Assembly: GCA_964411125.1 (NCBI GenBank)
Contig: CAYPJU010000062.1
Span: forward strand, 1-39,597
Source: JBFIHF01 sp964411125
GTDB lineage: Bacteria; Myxococcota_A; Bradymonadia; Bradymonadales; Bradymonadaceae
Direction: 5' to 3'
Length of the DNA stretch: 39,597 nt
This document shows, piece by piece, positions 16,754 through 24,577 of this stretch. The notes below the pieces were generated by a model that was given only the letters and a program-made list of their open reading frames with translations, was not told where the DNA came from and ran no database searches. The position numbers and the translations under genes were made by a program. Every line of letters starts with the position of its first letter. Within the stretch, counting starts at the first letter, position 1.

Positions 16754-17911
16754 TCACTCCCCCCGCTTGATCCCGGCCTCACCGAACCGCGCACGGATTT
16801 CGTCCATCGTGTGTTCGAGCCGGCTCGTCTTCTCGCCTTTCACCGCGAAGAGGTCGAGCTGGGCCAACCCTTCCGCATCGCTGAGATCGAACGCTGCCGC
16901 CCCGACGAGCCGGATCGGCTCGTCGAGCTCGAGCTCGTCGAGGAGCTGCACGGCGGTCTCCCACAGTGTCTTGGAATCGTCGCACGGGTGAGGGAGGGGG
17001 CCCTGTCGCGTCTGCAACGAGAAGGTCTCGGTGTAGCGTACTTTCACCCGCACGGAGGCGGCGCGCAGCTTCTTGTTCCGCAGGTGCCTCGCGACCGTCT
17101 CGCACCGGTCGCGGAGCTCCCGCTCTACCGCGGCACGACCGCTGATGTCGTAGGATAGGGTCGACTCGGAGCCGACCGATTTTCGTTTCCCGCCGCTCGT
17201 GACGCGTCGCGCGTCGACCCCGTTCGCGAGCCGATGAACATGAACGCCGAACTTCTCGCCGAAGAGGCGACGGAGCTCGTCGGGTGAGGTGCGCGCGATG
17301 TCGCCGATCGTCCGAAACCCGTACTCCTCCATCTTCGCGCCGGTCTTCTTGCCGACGCCCCAGATCTTGCGAATCGGAAGCGGCGCGATGAACGCCGACT
17401 CCCCTCCGATCGGGACGAGGGTCATGCCGTCGGGCTTGTCGAGGTCGGAGGCGAGCTTGGCGAGAAACTTGTTCGACGCGATGCCGACCGACGCGGTGAG
17501 CCCGTCAGTCGCTTCGGCGATGTCGCGACGAATCGCCGCGGCGGCTTCGAGCGGGGGCCCGAAGAGGCGCTGCGTGCCGGTCATGTCGACGAACGCCTCG
17601 TCGAGACTCAGCGGTTCGACGTGCGGGCTGTAGTTGCCGAGCACCTCCATGATCTTGCGGCTCTCCTCGACGTAGACCTTCATCCGCGGAGAGATGACGA
17701 CGGCGTGCGGGCAGCGTCGCAGCGCCTGCGTCATCGGCATCGCGCTGTGGACGCCGAACTCGCGGACCTCGTAACTCGCCGCGGCGACGACGCCACGGCG
17801 GCGCGTGCCCCCGACGATGACGGGCTTTCCGCGAAGCTCGGGAGCATCGCGCTGTTCTACCGACGCATAGAATGCGTCCATGTCGACGTGGAAGACGAGC
17901 ATCCGCCCCAT
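16754..17911 (-). CDS. dinB: DNA polymerase IV (Y-family)
   Basis: A 385-residue Y-family translesion polymerase. Catalytic acidic residues are visible in FHVDMDAFYASVEQ (Asp10) and SLDEAFVDMTG (Asp104, Glu105). The KPVIVGG and AAASYEVREFGV segments, the helix-hairpin-helix WGVGKKTGAKMEEYGF and a little-finger domain at the C-terminus complete the normal architecture. It copies damaged DNA without proofreading. The open frame runs to 18004, but the conserved start is MGRMLVFHVDMD (17911) or the inner ATG at 17902. No C-terminal clamp-binding pentapeptide is obvious beyond LDLFAV near residue 358, which fits a beta-clamp motif (QLDLF). No LexA box was seen upstream. Confidence 0.96.
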   Translation of the reverse strand: MGRMLVFHVDMDAFYASVEQRDAPELRGKPVIVGGTRRRGVVAAASYEVREFGVHSAMPMTQALRRCPHAVVISPRMKVYVEESRKIMEVLGNYSPHVEPLSLDEAFVDMTGTQRLFGPPLEAAAAIRRDIAEATDGLTASVGIASNKFLAKLASDLDKPDGMTLVPIGGESAFIAPLPIRKIWGVGKKTGAKMEEYGFRTIGDIARTSPDELRRLFGEKFGVHVHRLANGVDARRVTSGGKRKSVGSESTLSYDISGRAAVERELRDRCETVARHLRNKKLRAASVRVKVRYTETFSLQTRQGPLPHPCDDSKTLWETAVQLLDELELDEPIRLVGAAAFDLSDAEGLAQLDLFAVKGEKTSRLEHTMDEIRARFGEAGIKRGE

Positions 17912-18023
17912 TCTGCCGCCCGGTCCACCTCCCGTCGAGTGCTGGCTGACGTCCAAGAATTGGAGAAGCGATGGAACCTGTGCGACGATTGCCGCATTCA
18001 CCATCGACTAGAAAGGTAGCACC

Positions 18024-18902
18024 ATGAAACTTCGCAATCTCCTCCTCGTCGCAGCGTGCGCCACGACGCTCGCCGCGTGCGGTTCCAACAACGGCTCGTC
18101 CAACAACGGCTCCTCCAACAATGGTGGGACCAACAACGGCAGTTCGAACAACGGGTCGTCCAACAACGGCTCGAACGCCGGATCGAACAACGGTGCGTCG
18201 AACAATGGCGCCACGAACAACAACGGTGTCACCAACAACAACGGCACCACCACCGGCACCAACAACGGCACCACCGCCGGCACCAACAACGGCACGACCA
18301 CCGCGACCAACAACGGCACGACCACCGGCACCAACAACGGGACGACCACCGGCACCAACAACGGGACGACGGGCGGAACGCAGACGTGCAACGGCAGCCT
18401 CGACGCCGCGACCGCTTGCGGGGGCGACCCGATGGGCACCTGGACCGTCGACGAGGTCTGCTCGGACTACGACTTCGCGGGGCTGATCCAGCAGGCTTGC
18501 GCGCAGGCAACTGCCGGAGACCCGACGGTCGACGCGACCGGGACCCTGGCGGTCACGGCGAGCAACTGGGCTTACGAACTGAACGGTTCGGCGATGATCG
18601 ACGCGAACATCCCCCAGAACTGCAACTTCCTCGGCTGCGCACAGACCGCCAGCCTGATCGAGAGCACCGGCGGCGCGGAGTCCGCCACCTGCACCGACGA
18701 CGGCGCGGGCGGATGCGACTGCACCGCGACGTACGACATCAGCACGGCGTCGGCGGGTTCGTACACCACCGACGGTGCCGGTACGGCGACGATCGGGACC
18801 GGCGAGACGTACTACTACTGTGTCGCGGGCGATTCGATCCAGATTCGCGAATACGGGACGCAGAACGACGACGCCCAGCCGACGACGCTGCTCATCAAGT
18901 AG
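18024..18902 (+). CDS. Lipoprotein with Asn-Asn-Gly repeat linker
   Basis: A 292-residue lipoprotein (TLAAC, Cys19). Residues about 20-118 are an almost pure Asn/Gly/Ser/Thr linker built from SNNG units and then five eight-residue units of the type TTGTNNGT, encoded by a 24-bp DNA repeat. The C-terminal domain (about 120-292) has eight or more Cys (CNGSLDAATACGG, CSDYDF, NCNFLGC, CDCTATYD, YYYC) and is likely disulphide-bonded and beta-rich. AAAGG lies before the ATG, and a strong terminator follows. The linker would hold the domain away from the membrane. No family is recognised for the C-terminal domain. Confidence 0.88.
   Translation: MKLRNLLLVAACATTLAACGSNNGSSNNGSSNNGGTNNGSSNNGSSNNGSNAGSNNGASNNGATNNNGVTNNNGTTTGTNNGTTAGTNNGTTTATNNGTTTGTNNGTTTGTNNGTTGGTQTCNGSLDAATACGGDPMGTWTVDEVCSDYDFAGLIQQACAQATAGDPTVDATGTLAVTASNWAYELNGSAMIDANIPQNCNFLGCAQTASLIESTGGAESATCTDDGAGGCDCTATYDISTASAGSYTTDGAGTATIGTGETYYYCVAGDSIQIREYGTQNDDAQPTTLLIK
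18074..18378 (+). repeat. Asn-Gly codon repeats in lipoprotein gene
   Basis: In-frame degenerate repeats of AACAACGGC-type codons. From about 18244 the period settles at 24 bp (codons for TTGTNNGT-type units, about five copies differing by synonymous and Gly/Ala changes). The repeat is protein-coding, not CRISPR; copy number probably varies between strains. Confidence 0.85.
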
Positions 18903-18926
18903 TTCCCCACGACTGGCTTCGCCTTT

Positions 18927-18966
18927 ACAGCCGCTTCCGCCTCCCGCGGAGCGGCTGTTTTCGTTT
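18927..18966 (+). terminator. Rho-independent terminator
   Basis: ACAGCCGCTTCCGC pairs with GCGGAGCGGCTGT (one bulged T) across a CTCCC loop, followed by TTTTCGTTT. It is 24 bp after the stop of the Asn-Gly lipoprotein gene. Confidence 0.88.
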
Positions 18967-18983
18967 GTTCGGCTGAAACGAAC

Positions 18984-19005
18984 GGTTCGCGGAAAATTAC
19001 GAACC
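18984..19005. promoter_or_regulatory. Inverted repeat before transglycosylase gene
   Basis: GGTTCG and CGAACC form a perfect 6-bp inverted repeat with a 10-bp AT-rich spacer, about 60 bp before the next gene. It could be an operator or part of a promoter. Weak evidence. Confidence 0.25.
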
Positions 19006-19065
19006 AGTCGAAGTGAGAGGTCGCCTGTAGGCTAGAGTTCAGACAACTCGACGACGGAGGTGCAG

Positions 19066-20520
19066 ATGAAACTTTTGGCGACCGCAGGAAGGCTTCTCCT
19101 CGTCACGCTCAAGAGGATCTACGACATCCTCGCGAGCTACCTCCTCTTCTGGATGGTGTACGTCACGGCGATCTCCGTCGCTCTGCACGAGGGTTTTCGA
19201 TTCCTATGGGAGCATCTCGGCGTCGAGAACGCGGACCTGGTGTGGGCCCAGATGGCGACCCGGGTCGGGCTCGAGGTCGACCAGACGCGACTCGCCGTCG
19301 TCATCCTCCTCCACCTGCTGATCTTCGTCGTGCTTCGTCGGCCGATCGCCGTGGTCCAGCCGTGGTTCGAGCGGCGGATCGATTCGCTGGCGGGCATCTT
19401 CGATCGCGTGACGAGCGACCGCTTCTCCCTGCGGCTCTTCGGCGAAGCGACGTTTACGATCGTGGTCACTGCTCTGCTGGTTCCGTTCGTGATCCAGCCC
19501 ACCCTGGTGCGCGGAAACAGTGCGGAAGCGTGGATCGAGCGAGGGGTGAATCTCATCGACGGCAGCGCGGTCTTCGAAACGCGGGACTCAGTGATCGCGT
19601 TCTATCGTCAGATCGGTGCAGAGCCTGTGGTGGTCGAGGAGGGGGTGGACTCGGCGGCGGTGGACGAGGCGATCGCCGCGGCGGACGACCCCGATCTCCC
19701 CGAACCGGAAGTGGGCGTGGTTCCGAAGTTCGACTACCCGAACATGCAGCGACCCGATCCGCCGGTCGGCCCCGAGGAGACCACGGCCGGCGTGCCGGGC
19801 GCCGAACGGTCGGCGCTACGCCTGGAGGTCGTCAATGCCCCGATGCCGATCATGGATCGCTGGGACGACGACATCCTCGACGCCGTCGACCACGACCTGG
19901 AGCTCTTCTCGTACGTGAAAGCTTTCATGTACGTCGAATCGGCAGGGCGGCAGTACGCCGTGAGCCGCACCGGTTGCGCCGGGCTGATGCAGTTTTGCTC
20001 GGGGACGGCGAAGACGCAGCCTTACCGGAAAGTCTTCGGCGTCGGCAAGGTGTACGCATGCGGCTGCCGAGGCGCGAGCTGCCAGGTGCCGCGGTCTGTC
20101 GCACGAGCGCTCGAGTCCGGCAGCAAGTCGGCGGTCGTCGCCCAGAGCGACGACTTTCCGTGCGAGCTGAGCGACGCGCGCTTCGACCCGCCGAAGGCAC
20201 TGAAGGCGGGCCGGCTCTACGTCGAGCGCCTGCACCGTAGCTTCGGCGGCAACATCTACCTGATGTACGTGGGGTACAACTCGGGCCCGGCGGTCGCGAA
20301 ACGCGTCTGGAAGAGCGTGGGCCGTAACCCCGAGGCATCGCTGGAGCAGATCGCGGAGCACCTCCCGGCGGCGCTCGAGCCGTACTACGGTTCTTCGTCG
20401 GACGCGCGAGCGCGGTCGCTCGTGCGGGTGCACCTGCCGAAGATCGCGAAGGCGCAGCAGCGCTTCTCCTACGCCACGCCAGGCTCGGAGGCGGTCTCGA
20501 TGCTTCAGCCGAGCGAGTAG
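19066..20520 (+). CDS. Membrane-bound SLT-type lytic transglycosylase
   Basis: A 484-residue protein. The N-terminal 150 residues hold about three transmembrane helices (near 22-40, 76-92, 127-148). A linker (about 195-255) is rich in Pro/Glu/Asp. The C-terminal domain has the lytic transglycosylase signature: FMYVESAGRQYAVSRTGCAGLMQF with the likely catalytic Glu291, and later NIYLMYVGYNSGP. Such enzymes cleave peptidoglycan glycan strands to 1,6-anhydro ends. The SLT fold is interrupted after GLMQF by a Cys-rich insert (about 325-375: YACGCRGASC, then FPCELSD). GTG at 19060 is also in frame, but GGAGG is placed for the ATG at 19066. Its last 16 bp overlap the convergent gene's end. Confidence 0.88.
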   Translation: MKLLATAGRLLLVTLKRIYDILASYLLFWMVYVTAISVALHEGFRFLWEHLGVENADLVWAQMATRVGLEVDQTRLAVVILLHLLIFVVLRRPIAVVQPWFERRIDSLAGIFDRVTSDRFSLRLFGEATFTIVVTALLVPFVIQPTLVRGNSAEAWIERGVNLIDGSAVFETRDSVIAFYRQIGAEPVVVEEGVDSAAVDEAIAAADDPDLPEPEVGVVPKFDYPNMQRPDPPVGPEETTAGVPGAERSALRLEVVNAPMPIMDRWDDDILDAVDHDLELFSYVKAFMYVESAGRQYAVSRTGCAGLMQFCSGTAKTQPYRKVFGVGKVYACGCRGASCQVPRSVARALESGSKSAVVAQSDDFPCELSDARFDPPKALKAGRLYVERLHRSFGGNIYLMYVGYNSGPAVAKRVWKSVGRNPEASLEQIAEHLPAALEPYYGSSSDARARSLVRVHLPKIAKAQQRFSYATPGSEAVSMLQPSE

Positions 20521-21395
20521 ACCCCGTCGTCGTCGACGGCCCACCGGCCCGACTCCAGCCCCTCGCGCAGGACGACGAAGACGGAGGGATCGGTGAGCGG
20601 GACTTCCCACCGAACGGCCAGCTCGTCGCGAATCTGCGACGACGTAGCGTCTCGCTGCTCCTTCAGGACCAGTGTGATCCGCTCCTCGAGCGTCTCGAAA
20701 CGCTCCTCACCCACGAGCCCCTGCGGGTCGCGGGGGCGGTCCCAGGTGGTCGTCTCCCCCTCTTCGGTGGCGGGCGCGTCAGACTTGTACGTCCGGCGCA
20801 TCCGGGTCGGCTGCCCCATCCGTCCCGACTCCCAGTCGACCTCGTCCTTCTGCAACGCGGCCTGAACAAGCGTCGCGAGCGCCCCGGCCCGCCGCTTCGC
20901 GGTCGCCTCGGCGAGCAGTCCGAGCTCGGAGATGACGTCGACGAAAGCAGCGCGCAGCGCGTCGTACTCGTCGCTCTCGGCGCGGTCGATTGCCTGGGTG
21001 ACCAGCGAATGCTGCATCACGCCGTCGTGGTAAAGCTGCCCGCGCGCTTCCGGATCCTTCGCGAACGTGAGGCCCGCCTCGGTCAGCTCGATCTCCTCGG
21101 CGGTGCGGTCCTCGACGAAGCCCAGCCACTCGGCGAGCTCGACGTAGTAGTGGATCGTCCGCTCTCGGACCTCGAACTCGTCGGCGAGCTCGGGGATCGA
21201 CGTCACCTCGTCGTGGAGCGCTTCGACCAGATAGACGAGCGTCTCGACGGAATTTGCCTGCGGAATGTTGACCGACTTACCCAACGGCTTCTCGTCGTGA
21301 TCGGAGGAACTGCTCGGAGACTCTAGCCCGACAAAGGATCGCGAGAAAGGGGCCACCGGCTTCGTCGTCTGACGAATCGCAGAGACTGCCTGCAA
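20505..21395 (-). CDS. Winged-helix protein, DUF7226-like N-terminus
   Basis: A protein of up to 296 residues. The recognisable part begins near VNIPQANSVETLVYLVEAL with a following helix-turn-helix-like segment (SIPELADEFEVRERTIHYYVELAEWLGFVE), which resembles the DUF7226 winged-helix domain often found fused to or beside restriction-type and AAA proteins. The C-terminal quarter looks like a second winged helix (ERITLVLKEQRDATSSQIRDEL). No ATG exists in the N-terminal part: the longest frame starts with TTG at 21395, and a TTG closer to the domain (about 21297) is possible, so the start is uncertain. Its 3-prime end overlaps the transglycosylase gene by 16 bp. It may bind DNA; no partner nuclease is nearby. 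Confidence 0.7.
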   Translation of the reverse strand: MQAVSAIRQTTKPVAPFSRSFVGLESPSSSSDHDEKPLGKSVNIPQANSVETLVYLVEALHDEVTSIPELADEFEVRERTIHYYVELAEWLGFVEDRTAEEIELTEAGLTFAKDPEARGQLYHDGVMQHSLVTQAIDRAESDEYDALRAAFVDVISELGLLAEATAKRRAGALATLVQAALQKDEVDWESGRMGQPTRMRRTYKSDAPATEEGETTTWDRPRDPQGLVGEERFETLEERITLVLKEQRDATSSQIRDELAVRWEVPLTDPSVFVVLREGLESGRWAVDDDGVYSLG

Positions 21396-21481
21396 CGAGG
21401 CGAGACACCCAGCAACGCTCGGGCGGCTTTTCCGCGCGACCGGTCGACGCTAAGCTCGACAAACCTCTGGCAGAGAAGACG

Positions 21482-21946
21482 ATGACGAAACCAAACGGGG
21501 CTCACGACCTCTCGGCGGCGCAGCTCGACTTCGTGCGGGCGCTCGATCGGACACAAGGCGAGGCACTTCGAGATCTACTGCTGTTGGCCACCCTCTCCGA
21601 CGACATGCTCACCAACGAGGAGCGGGTCGACCTGGCACTGACGCTGGCGCGGATCGGCGAGCTCGAAGTCTTCGACTTCGACACGGCAGAGGCGGTGGAT
21701 CACATCGACGATCTCCACGAGCGGCATTCACGGGAGGCGGGGCTGCTCGTGACCGACCTTCTCGAAGCGCTCGGAGAAGAGCCCGATATCCGGCGTCCGG
21801 TGTTCGACATCATCGTGAACGTGATGCGATCGCACGGAATCGTCGAAGACGAGGAGCGCTTCGCTCGCCACGTCGGAGCGCTGATGGAGCTTCCGCGCGA
21901 TCACGTCGACCGCATTCTCGACGACGCCCGCGCCGAAGAAGAGTAG
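21482..21946 (+). CDS. Small acidic helical protein, TerB-like
   Basis: A 154-residue, acidic, almost wholly helical protein without signal peptide. Two similar halves can be seen, each with a D/E-rich loop before a hydrophobic helix (LLLATLSDDMLTNEERVDLALTLARIGE and VNVMRSHGIVEDEERFARHVGALM). The pattern (acidic EE motif after a turn, then a helix) recalls TerB-like proteins, but the match is loose. AGAAG precedes the ATG. It is divergent from the winged-helix gene and ends exactly where the convergent recF gene ends. Function unknown. Confidence 0.75.
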   Translation: MTKPNGAHDLSAAQLDFVRALDRTQGEALRDLLLLATLSDDMLTNEERVDLALTLARIGELEVFDFDTAEAVDHIDDLHERHSREAGLLVTDLLEALGEEPDIRRPVFDIIVNVMRSHGIVEDEERFARHVGALMELPRDHVDRILDDARAEEE

Positions 21947-21955
21947 CTACTCTTC
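21938..21955. terminator. Palindrome spanning convergent stop codons
   Basis: The 18-bp perfect palindrome GAAGAGTAGCTACTCTTC contains both stop codons (TAG of the TerB-like gene, CTA for recF) side by side. It could act as a short bidirectional terminator or slow readthrough. It lacks a T-run, so the role is uncertain. Confidence 0.35.
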
Positions 21956-23059
21956 GCGCTCGACGACCCCTCCCTCGACTCGAAACGACGTGACGTCGTC
22001 GAGGAGGATGTGGTCGCGGTGGGTCGTCGTGATGAAGACCTGCCCCTCCTCGCGGCTCTCCAGATACTCGAACAGAAAGCGATTTCGCTCGCGGTCGAGC
22101 TCGCTCGAGACGTCGTCGAGCAGGAGGATCGGCGCGAAGTGGAACCTCGTCTCGAGGTAGCGGATCTCGGCGATCTTCATCGCGAGGACGAACGCCCGGT
22201 GCTGCCCCTGCGAGGCGTAACTCTTGACCTCGCGGCCGTTGAGGGTCGCGAGGAGGTCGTCGCGGTGCGGTCCGACGCGCGTGAACCCTCGGTCGCGCTC
22301 CTCCTGTCGCGTGTCGCGCAGCCCCTGGACCAGCATCCGCTCGGCGTCGGTGCGGCCGAGCCGCTCGGTGATCACCGTGTCGTTCCAACGGACCTCGTAG
22401 GTGAGGTCGATCTCGAACGATTCGTCGAAAATCTGCTGAAACGTCTCGCGCAGGAGAGGGCGAAACTCGTGCAGGAAGTCGAGCCGTCGGACCATCACGT
22501 CGGCGCCGTACTGGACCAACTGTTCGTCGTAGACCTCCAGCAGACCGACGTTGAGGCTGCGTGACTTCAGGAGCGCGTTTCGCTGCTTGAGGACCTCCTC
22601 GTAGTTCCCCGCCTCGACGGAGTAGCCGGGCTGCGCGTTGAAGATCGCGCGGTCGACGAAGCGTCGGCGCTCGGACGGCGACCCCTTGAGGACCTGGATG
22701 TCTTCGGGCCCGAAGACGACGACGTTCACGGTGCCGAAGAAGTCGGAGAGATTTCGAACGGGGTTGTTGTTGAGGCTGACCTTCTTGCCGCGGGGCGTGA
22801 CGTCGAGGCGGACGATCCGCTCGTGCCCGCCGCGGTCGATCGTCGCCTCCAGCAGCGCCTCGTCCTCACCGAAGCGGACGAGCGTCGCGTTGGTCTGGGG
22901 CCGGAAGCTCTTGACGGCGGAGAGGAGGTAGATCGCCTCGAGGAAGTTCGTCTTCCCCTGGCCGTTCTGGCCCCACAAAACGTTGAAGCGCGCGTCGGGG
23001 TCGACGTGCGCTTCGGCGATGTTGCGGAAGTTTCGAAGTCGGATCGCTTCGACGAGCAC
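21947..23059 (-). CDS. recF: DNA repair protein RecF
   Basis: A 370-residue SMC-like ATPase. Walker A is GQNGQGKT (30-37), preceded by RLRNFRNI, a family start. The signature-like region contains SPSERRRFVDRAIF, and the C-terminal SQGQHRAFVLAMKIAE and ILLLDDVSSELD hold the ABC signature and Walker B. RecF loads RecA at gaps with RecO and RecR. The start is GTG at 23059 with GAGGAA about 11 bases upstream. It follows dnaN by 17 bp in the same direction, the classic order; gyrB does not follow. Length is normal. Confidence 0.96.
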   Translation of the reverse strand: MLVEAIRLRNFRNIAEAHVDPDARFNVLWGQNGQGKTNFLEAIYLLSAVKSFRPQTNATLVRFGEDEALLEATIDRGGHERIVRLDVTPRGKKVSLNNNPVRNLSDFFGTVNVVVFGPEDIQVLKGSPSERRRFVDRAIFNAQPGYSVEAGNYEEVLKQRNALLKSRSLNVGLLEVYDEQLVQYGADVMVRRLDFLHEFRPLLRETFQQIFDESFEIDLTYEVRWNDTVITERLGRTDAERMLVQGLRDTRQEERDRGFTRVGPHRDDLLATLNGREVKSYASQGQHRAFVLAMKIAEIRYLETRFHFAPILLLDDVSSELDRERNRFLFEYLESREEGQVFITTTHRDHILLDDVTSFRVEGGVVEREE

Positions 23060-23076
23060 TGTTCAGCGATTCCTCG

Positions 23077-24201
23077 TCACAGACGCATCGGCATGACGAC
23101 GAAGAGCGCGTCGTCTTTCTTCGTGTCGCGCACCAGCGTAGGGGACAGCGTGTCGATGATCTCGACGGAGACCTCGTCGCCGTCGATCGCGCCGAGCACG
23201 TCGAGGAGGTACTTGTAGTTGTAGCCGGCCTTGACCGACGGGCCCGAGTACTCGACGGGGACGGTCTTGAGGCCTTCGCCGCGGTCAGGGTCGGTGGCGT
23301 ACAGCTCGAGGCCGTCCTCGGTCAGCGAGAGGCGCACGTTGTTCGTCTTGGGGTTCGCGAAGAGGCTGACGAACCGGAGCGACTGGTTGAACGTGTCGCG
23401 GTCGACCACCGCCTTCGAGTCGGACTCCTTGGGGAGAACCTGGGTGAAGTCGGGGAACGATCCGTCGATGAGCCGAACCGACAGCGACATCGGCCCGTGC
23501 TTGAAGACGATGTTGTTGTCCTTGAGGCCGAACGCGAGCTCGGCGCCCTTGGGGTCGACGTTGCGCTTGAGCTCGGCGAGCCCTTTGCGTGGGATGATGA
23601 TCCCGTCGCGCAGAAGCTTCGGAACATCGCCGCTCGTCTCGAACTCTTCGGGGCTCACCTCGATCTTGGAGAGGCGGTGTCCGTCGGTGGAGACCATCAG
23701 GAGCGATCCTTCGTCGGTCACCTTGAAGAAGGCGCCGGTGAGGTTGGGTCGCGCGTCGTCGGTCGAGACACTGAAGAGCGTCTTCTCGATCATCTCGAGG
23801 ATCCGGCCCGCTCCGATGGGGTACATCTCGACGTCGGTCGTGTCGACGACCTGGGGGAAGTCGTCCGGATGCGTTCCGACGATGCGGCAGTTGACCGCTC
23901 CCGACTTCAGCTTCGCCCAGTAGTTCTCTTCGGTCTCGAGCTCGATCTCGTCTTCTTCGAGGTTCTTGACGATGTCGAAGATCGCCTTGGCCTGCAGGGT
24001 GACTTTGCCGGGTTCGAGAACTTCGCATTCGCACGCCGTCGACACGCTGATGTCGAGGTCGGTGGCGCCGAGCCGCAGCGTGCCGTCGGCAGCCTCGAAC
24101 AGCGCGTTCGAGAGAATGGCGAGTGTGCTGCGCTGGCTCACGACACCCTGGAGCTTGGCCAGCTCGTTGGTCAGATTCTCTCGGGAGATGCGGATCTTCA
24201 T
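23077..24201 (-). CDS. dnaN: DNA polymerase III beta sliding clamp
   Basis: A 374-residue beta clamp with three repeats of the clamp fold: MKIRISRENLTNELAKLQGVVSQRSTLAILSN at the start, a second domain with STDDARPNLTGAFFKVTDEGSLLMVSTDGHRLSKIE, and a C-terminal end VMPMRL that closes the hydrophobic binding pocket. It holds polymerases, and here also probably DinB, on DNA. The frame opens upstream at 24270, but the family N-terminus is at 24201. It leads into recF 17 bp downstream and is preceded by the putative origin region. Confidence 0.97.
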   Translation of the reverse strand: MKIRISRENLTNELAKLQGVVSQRSTLAILSNALFEAADGTLRLGATDLDISVSTACECEVLEPGKVTLQAKAIFDIVKNLEEDEIELETEENYWAKLKSGAVNCRIVGTHPDDFPQVVDTTDVEMYPIGAGRILEMIEKTLFSVSTDDARPNLTGAFFKVTDEGSLLMVSTDGHRLSKIEVSPEEFETSGDVPKLLRDGIIIPRKGLAELKRNVDPKGAELAFGLKDNNIVFKHGPMSLSVRLIDGSFPDFTQVLPKESDSKAVVDRDTFNQSLRFVSLFANPKTNNVRLSLTEDGLELYATDPDRGEGLKTVPVEYSGPSVKAGYNYKYLLDVLGAIDGDEVSVEIIDTLSPTLVRDTKKDDALFVVMPMRL

Positions 24202-24299
24202 GGAGGTACCTGAATCGGTTCGCGTAAGGCGCTCAATCCACCACATCGCGACCACGGATGCAAGCCACATCCCGGCCGCTTCGCCGTGCTCCGCGCCCG

Positions 24300-24577
24300 A
24301 TCAAAAACAACGACTATGACTAGAAAGACTGAAAGGATTCCTGTTCTGCTTCGCAGTAGTACGTAGGGGTGTGTGAAACTGTGAAAAACGCCGTAGGTCG
24401 CTGAAATCGCTCGGGACTTGGATCACCGATCGTGTGTGATCCGATCGTGATCCAACGGTGGAGAACTTTGCCGAGCGTTTCGGCCTCGCGTTGGATCACA
24501 TCTCTTCCCCACTCCGAGTCACAGGGTTCTCCACACGGAGAGCCGAGTTTTCCACAGGGTAGGGAGAGCCGAATTTC
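24300..24577. other. Putative chromosomal origin region (oriC-like)
   Basis: Non-coding sequence between dnaN and the Cys-rich lipoprotein gene. It contains TTTTCCACA (24548-24556) and the complement of TTTTTCACA (24380-24388), both fitting TT(A/T)TNCACA, plus TTCTCCACA (24527-24535) with one mismatch. Other marks are GGAGAGCCGAGTTT/GGAGAGCCGAATTT direct repeats 26 bp apart (24537, 24563), TTGGATCAC in both orientations (24418, 24447 inverted, 24491), and six GATC tetramers between 24421 and 24496. A less GC-rich stretch (24300-24350) could be the unwinding element. The position upstream of dnaN-recF supports an origin; dnaA is not in the window. Confidence 0.55.

Noticed and set aside
18241..18378. 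CRISPR-like regular repeats
   Set aside because: The period is a multiple of three, lies in frame in a lipoprotein gene and encodes a TGTNNGTT-type linker; there are no unique spacers and no cas genes.
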